Origin: Treponema sp. UBA4319
Lineage (GTDB): Bacteria > Spirochaetota > Spirochaetia > Treponematales > Treponemataceae
Reading direction: 5' to 3'
Assembly (NCBI GenBank): GCA_002393865.1
Contig: DGUD01000207.1
Coordinates: forward strand, 8,045-16,375
DNA: 8,331 nt
In this document: one piece after another, positions 6,081 through 8,331 of the stretch
How the letters are laid out: every line of letters starts with the position of its first letter
Position numbering within the stretch: position 1 is the stretch's first letter
Program-made: the position numbers and the translations under genes
Notes under the pieces: generated by a model
What the model saw: the letters and a program-made list of their open reading frames with translations, nothing else
Database searches by the model: none
Told to the model about the DNA's origin: nothing

Positions 6081-7662
6081 GCGGCTGCTGCCGGTGCTCG
6101 TCGTGGATGACGAGCAGATTGTGCGGAACGGCATGAAGAACATCATCAGCTGGGAGGCGGCCGGCTGCGAGGTCGTGGGCGATGCCGGCGGTGGCGAGGA
6201 GGCGCTTCGCCTGATAGAGGAGCTGCGCCCCGCGCTGGTGCTGCTGGACATCACCATGCCGGGTATGTCCGGCATAGACGTGCTCTCTGAGGTGCACCGC
6301 AACCCCCGCAGCTACCCGTCCCGCCCGGAATTCCTTATCCTCTCCGGCTACAGCGATTTCTCTTACGCGCAGAAGGCGATGAACCTCGGCGCGCGCGGCT
6401 ACATCGTAAAGCCGGTGGACGAGGACATCCTTGCGGAGAAGGTGGCCGAGCTGGTGCGCGAGATAAACGGCAGGCAGCAGGACGCCCGCCTGCATGAGGA
6501 TGAGGCACGCCGCAGGCTTGCCGCCAGCTGGTGCGCGGCCTTTGCCGCCGGGGACGCCGCCGCTGTTCCCCCGGAGGAATGCCGGAACGGGCCCTTCCAG
6601 CCGCTGCTCGTGTCGCCGGAGCTCTGCGCCGGGGATGCCGCCAGTGCCGCGGAGAAAGCCTTTGCGTGCACTGAGCACCTTTCCTTTGCCCTCGGCGGCG
6701 CATTTGTCGTGCTGTTCCGCGGCGAGGGCAGCGTCCTTGTGGAGCGCCATGCGGAGCGCTTCTGCCGCCAGGAGTCGCAGGGCGGCGCGGTCGCCGTGCT
6801 GGGGGAGCCCGCGCAGGACGCTGAGGGGGCAGTCGCCTCCTTTGCCGCCGCCTCCGTACTCTTTGCGAACCTCTTTTTCTGCGGGGGGCAGGCGTGGGCG
6901 GATTCCCCCTTCCTCTCCGCGAGGCGGGTGGACGATGCGCTGCGCTGCAGGCTCGCGGCCGCGGGCAGCCCCGGCGGAGCGTCTTCCGCCGATAGCCTTG
7001 CGCTTGTCCCGGAGCTGCTTTCCGCCATCGAGGTCTATGACCTCCAGCACATCGGCGCGCTGCTTGAGCGGCTTTCCTCCGGGCTTGCGCGAGGAGCGGT
7101 TCCCCCCGCCGGGCTGAAAAAGACCTGCATGGCATTCCTGCTGGAGCTGCAGCGCCTCCTGTACGAGAAGCATCCTGAAAAAAAACTTAATGTATTTTCG
7201 GCTATGGAGCTGGTGGATTTGGTCTACAGCCAGCCCTATTTTTCGGGGGTGATGGCGATTGTCCGGGATTTCACCGGCGCCCTGACGGAGGCCTTTGTCT
7301 CCGGCGCCTCCGGCTCCACGGTCATGAAGGTCGTGCAGTACGTCAAGGAGAATTTCCGCTCCGACCTGAAGCTGGAGATGCTCGGCGGCCTGTTCAACTG
7401 CAACAGCGCCTACCTCGGCAAGAAATTCAAGGAGTACACGGGCGTCTCGTTCAACACCTACCTTGACATCATCCGCATAGACGAGGCCAAGCGGCTTATG
7501 TCGGCAGGAGGCCTGAAGGTCTACGAGGTTTCGCGCCTTGTCGGCTATAGCAATACCGATTATTTTTATCTTAAGTTCAGGAAACTTACCGGCATGACCC
7601 CCGGAGAATTCAGGGCGTCGCTGCCGCAGGAAGGAGGTACCTATGCAGAGCCAGCCCCATAA
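6073..7662 (+). CDS. YesN-type response regulator with AraC-family DNA-binding domain
   Basis: A 529-residue cytoplasmic transcription regulator. The receiver domain (about 7-130) has the acidic pair D12/D13, phosphoacceptor D59 in LLDITMPGMSG, the switch residue S91 (ILSGYSDF) and K113 (IVKPVDE). A long Ala-rich variable linker (about 135-415) shows no motif I recognise and is typical of YesN proteins. The C-terminal AraC/XylS double helix-turn-helix (about 417-514) includes YLGKKFKEYTGVSFNTYL and the family signature VSRLVGYSNTDYFYLKFRKL. Phosphorylation by the overlapping YesM-type kinase should control DNA binding. The likely targets are the downstream ABC transport genes and possibly the divergent xylB side. 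The start overlaps the kinase stop by 8 nt and the end overlaps the lipoprotein gene by 20 nt, indicating translational coupling. An odd feature is a run of eight A residues at codons 369-371, before the DNA-binding domain. Confidence 0.94.
   Translation: MGERLLPVLVVDDEQIVRNGMKNIISWEAAGCEVVGDAGGGEEALRLIEELRPALVLLDITMPGMSGIDVLSEVHRNPRSYPSRPEFLILSGYSDFSYAQKAMNLGARGYIVKPVDEDILAEKVAELVREINGRQQDARLHEDEARRRLAASWCAAFAAGDAAAVPPEECRNGPFQPLLVSPELCAGDAASAAEKAFACTEHLSFALGGAFVVLFRGEGSVLVERHAERFCRQESQGGAVAVLGEPAQDAEGAVASFAAASVLFANLFFCGGQAWADSPFLSARRVDDALRCRLAAAGSPGGASSADSLALVPELLSAIEVYDLQHIGALLERLSSGLARGAVPPAGLKKTCMAFLLELQRLLYEKHPEKKLNVFSAMELVDLVYSQPYFSGVMAIVRDFTGALTEAFVSGASGSTVMKVVQYVKENFRSDLKLEMLGGLFNCNSAYLGKKFKEYTGVSFNTYLDIIRIDEAKRLMSAGGLKVYEVSRLVGYSNTDYFYLKFRKLTGMTPGEFRASLPQEGGTYAEPAP
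7631..7637 (+). promoter_or_regulatory. Ribosome binding site of the solute-binding lipoprotein
   Basis: AAGGAGG is followed by 5 nt and then ATG at 7643, within the last codons of the response regulator. It supports the overlapping start. Confidence 0.85.
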
Positions 7663-8331
7663 AGCCTTCTGTTCCCCCCGCTGCCGCAGGCTGCTGCCGC
7701 CCATGCTGGCGCTGCCCGTGGCCTGCGCGATGCTTTTTGCCGCCTGTGCCTGCGGCGGGAACGGCAGCCGCAGCTCCGCCCCTTCCGGCGGGCCTATCAC
7801 GCTGAGCTTCTATAACACGGATTTGCTCTACGACGTGCCGTTCACCGACCCGGTGGCGCAGGAGATAACGCGCAAGACCGGCGTGACGCTTGATGTGTAC
7901 CACGGCAAATCTGAGGTGAACGCCGAGCCTGACATCGCCCTGCTGCTCACGTCGCGCAGCAGCTACGATCTCCTCTACGTCAAGTCCGATGTCAGCCGCC
8001 TGGTGGAGAATGGCGCCGTGGTCGCGCTGGACGACTGGATTGCTCCCGACGGCACGCACGTAAATTTAATAGAAGAATACGGGCAGAATTTCAAGCGGCT
8101 CTACGGCGACGAGCTGGTGAAGCTGCGCTACCGGGACGGGCACATCTACACCTTCGGGACATACGCGGTAAAGAGCGCCATCCCTGAGCCGTCGGGAACG
8201 CTGCAGCTGCAGTACGCCGTCCTCAAGGAGCTCGGCTGGCCACGCATCCGCACGCTCACGGATTACGCCGACGCGCTCCGCCGCTACCTTGCCATGCACC
8301 CCACCATCAACGGGCGGCCGGCGGTGGGGCT
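7643..8331 (+). CDS. Extracellular solute-binding lipoprotein of a sugar ABC transporter, 3' end cut by window edge
   Basis: The first 229 residues of a membrane-anchored substrate-binding protein. A basic n-region (K7 to R16) precedes a hydrophobic core (17-34) and a lipobox LFAAC, with C35 as the probable lipidated cysteine. C37 is adjacent and C28 is less suitable because Pro occupies its -3 position. A Gly/Ser-rich tether (38-51) leads into a mature domain beginning ITLSFYNTD, as in LipO/YtcQ-like family-1 binding proteins. EITRKTGV (79-86) and DWIA are typical early segments. YTFGTYAVKSAIP and the following region resemble the family core. Full-length members are usually about 500-560 residues, so roughly half is visible. 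The gene overlaps the regulator by 20 nt. In such operons two permease genes normally follow, here outside the window. The ligand is probably a mono- or oligosaccharide but is not determinable here. Confidence 0.85.
   Translation, partial: MQSQPHKAFCSPRCRRLLPPMLALPVACAMLFAACACGGNGSRSSAPSGGPITLSFYNTDLLYDVPFTDPVAQEITRKTGVTLDVYHGKSEVNAEPDIALLLTSRSSYDLLYVKSDVSRLVENGAVVALDDWIAPDGTHVNLIEEYGQNFKRLYGDELVKLRYRDGHIYTFGTYAVKSAIPEPSGTLQLQYAVLKELGWPRIRTLTDYADALRRYLAMHPTINGRPAVG

Noticed and set aside
7619..7690. 12-nt direct repeat CGCTGCCGCAGG, 60 nt apart, around the lipoprotein start
   Set aside because: It lies within two different coding contexts of a GC-rich genome with no flanking symmetry; chance is sufficient.
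5959..7800. 613-codon open frame on the minus strand antisense to the response regulator
   Set aside because: It is Arg/Gly/Ala/His-rich with no recognisable domain. It lies opposite a gene with clear receiver and AraC motifs, so it is a GC-rich shadow frame.
8061..8078. Short A/T-rich codon patch in the binding protein (GTA AAT TTA ATA GAA GAA)
   Set aside because: It is only six codons, in frame and in an ordinary surface segment; not enough to argue for transfer or a regulatory role.

Overview
This is a window of bacterial chromosome. The coding sequence is visibly GC-rich, with strong G/C preference at third codon positions, while the gaps between genes are AT-rich. The gene set is an FucI-type sugar isomerase, a DUF4867 protein, a xylulokinase, a YesM/YesN-type two-component system and a long-type sugar-binding lipoprotein. 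That combination is characteristic of saccharolytic anaerobes, either Clostridia (Bacillota) or Treponema-like Spirochaetota. Strong AAGGAG-type ribosome sites fit both. I cannot choose between them from the sequence alone.

Layout. The left half (1-3940) is read on the minus strand. In transcription order it holds a xylulokinase (2417-3940), a DUF4867 protein (1528-2181), and an L-fucose/L-arabinose isomerase-family enzyme (1-1352, running off the left edge). Their gaps are 235 and 175 nt, and each gap contains palindromes. At least the isomerase has a convincing promoter of its own, so this is a cluster of separately controllable genes rather than a tight operon. A 298-nt divergent intergenic region (3941-4238) carries promoters for both directions and two operator-like dyads.

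The right half (4239-8331) is read on the plus strand. It holds a YesM-type sensor histidine kinase (4239-6080), a YesN-type response regulator with an AraC DNA-binding domain (6073-7662), and a lipoprotein ABC sugar-binding protein (7643-8331, running off the right edge). Consecutive genes overlap by 8 and 20 nt, so this is a translationally coupled operon. The ABC permeases probably lie just beyond the window.

Working model (inference). The kinase/regulator pair senses an extracellular sugar and turns on the adjacent ABC uptake operon, and perhaps the divergent catabolic genes. Imported aldose is isomerised by the FucI-family enzyme and the ketose is phosphorylated by the XylB-family kinase. 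The DUF4867 protein, which looks like a cupin related to ureidoglycolate lyase, has an unassigned role in the same pathway. The actual sugar is not identifiable here.

Most of the window is conventional. The points worth a second look are the uncharacterised DUF4867 protein, the unusual isomerase/kinase pairing, the histidine kinase start without a Shine-Dalgarno sequence (predicted leaderless), and several palindromic elements in the intergenic regions. No RNA genes, mobile elements or CRISPR arrays were seen.
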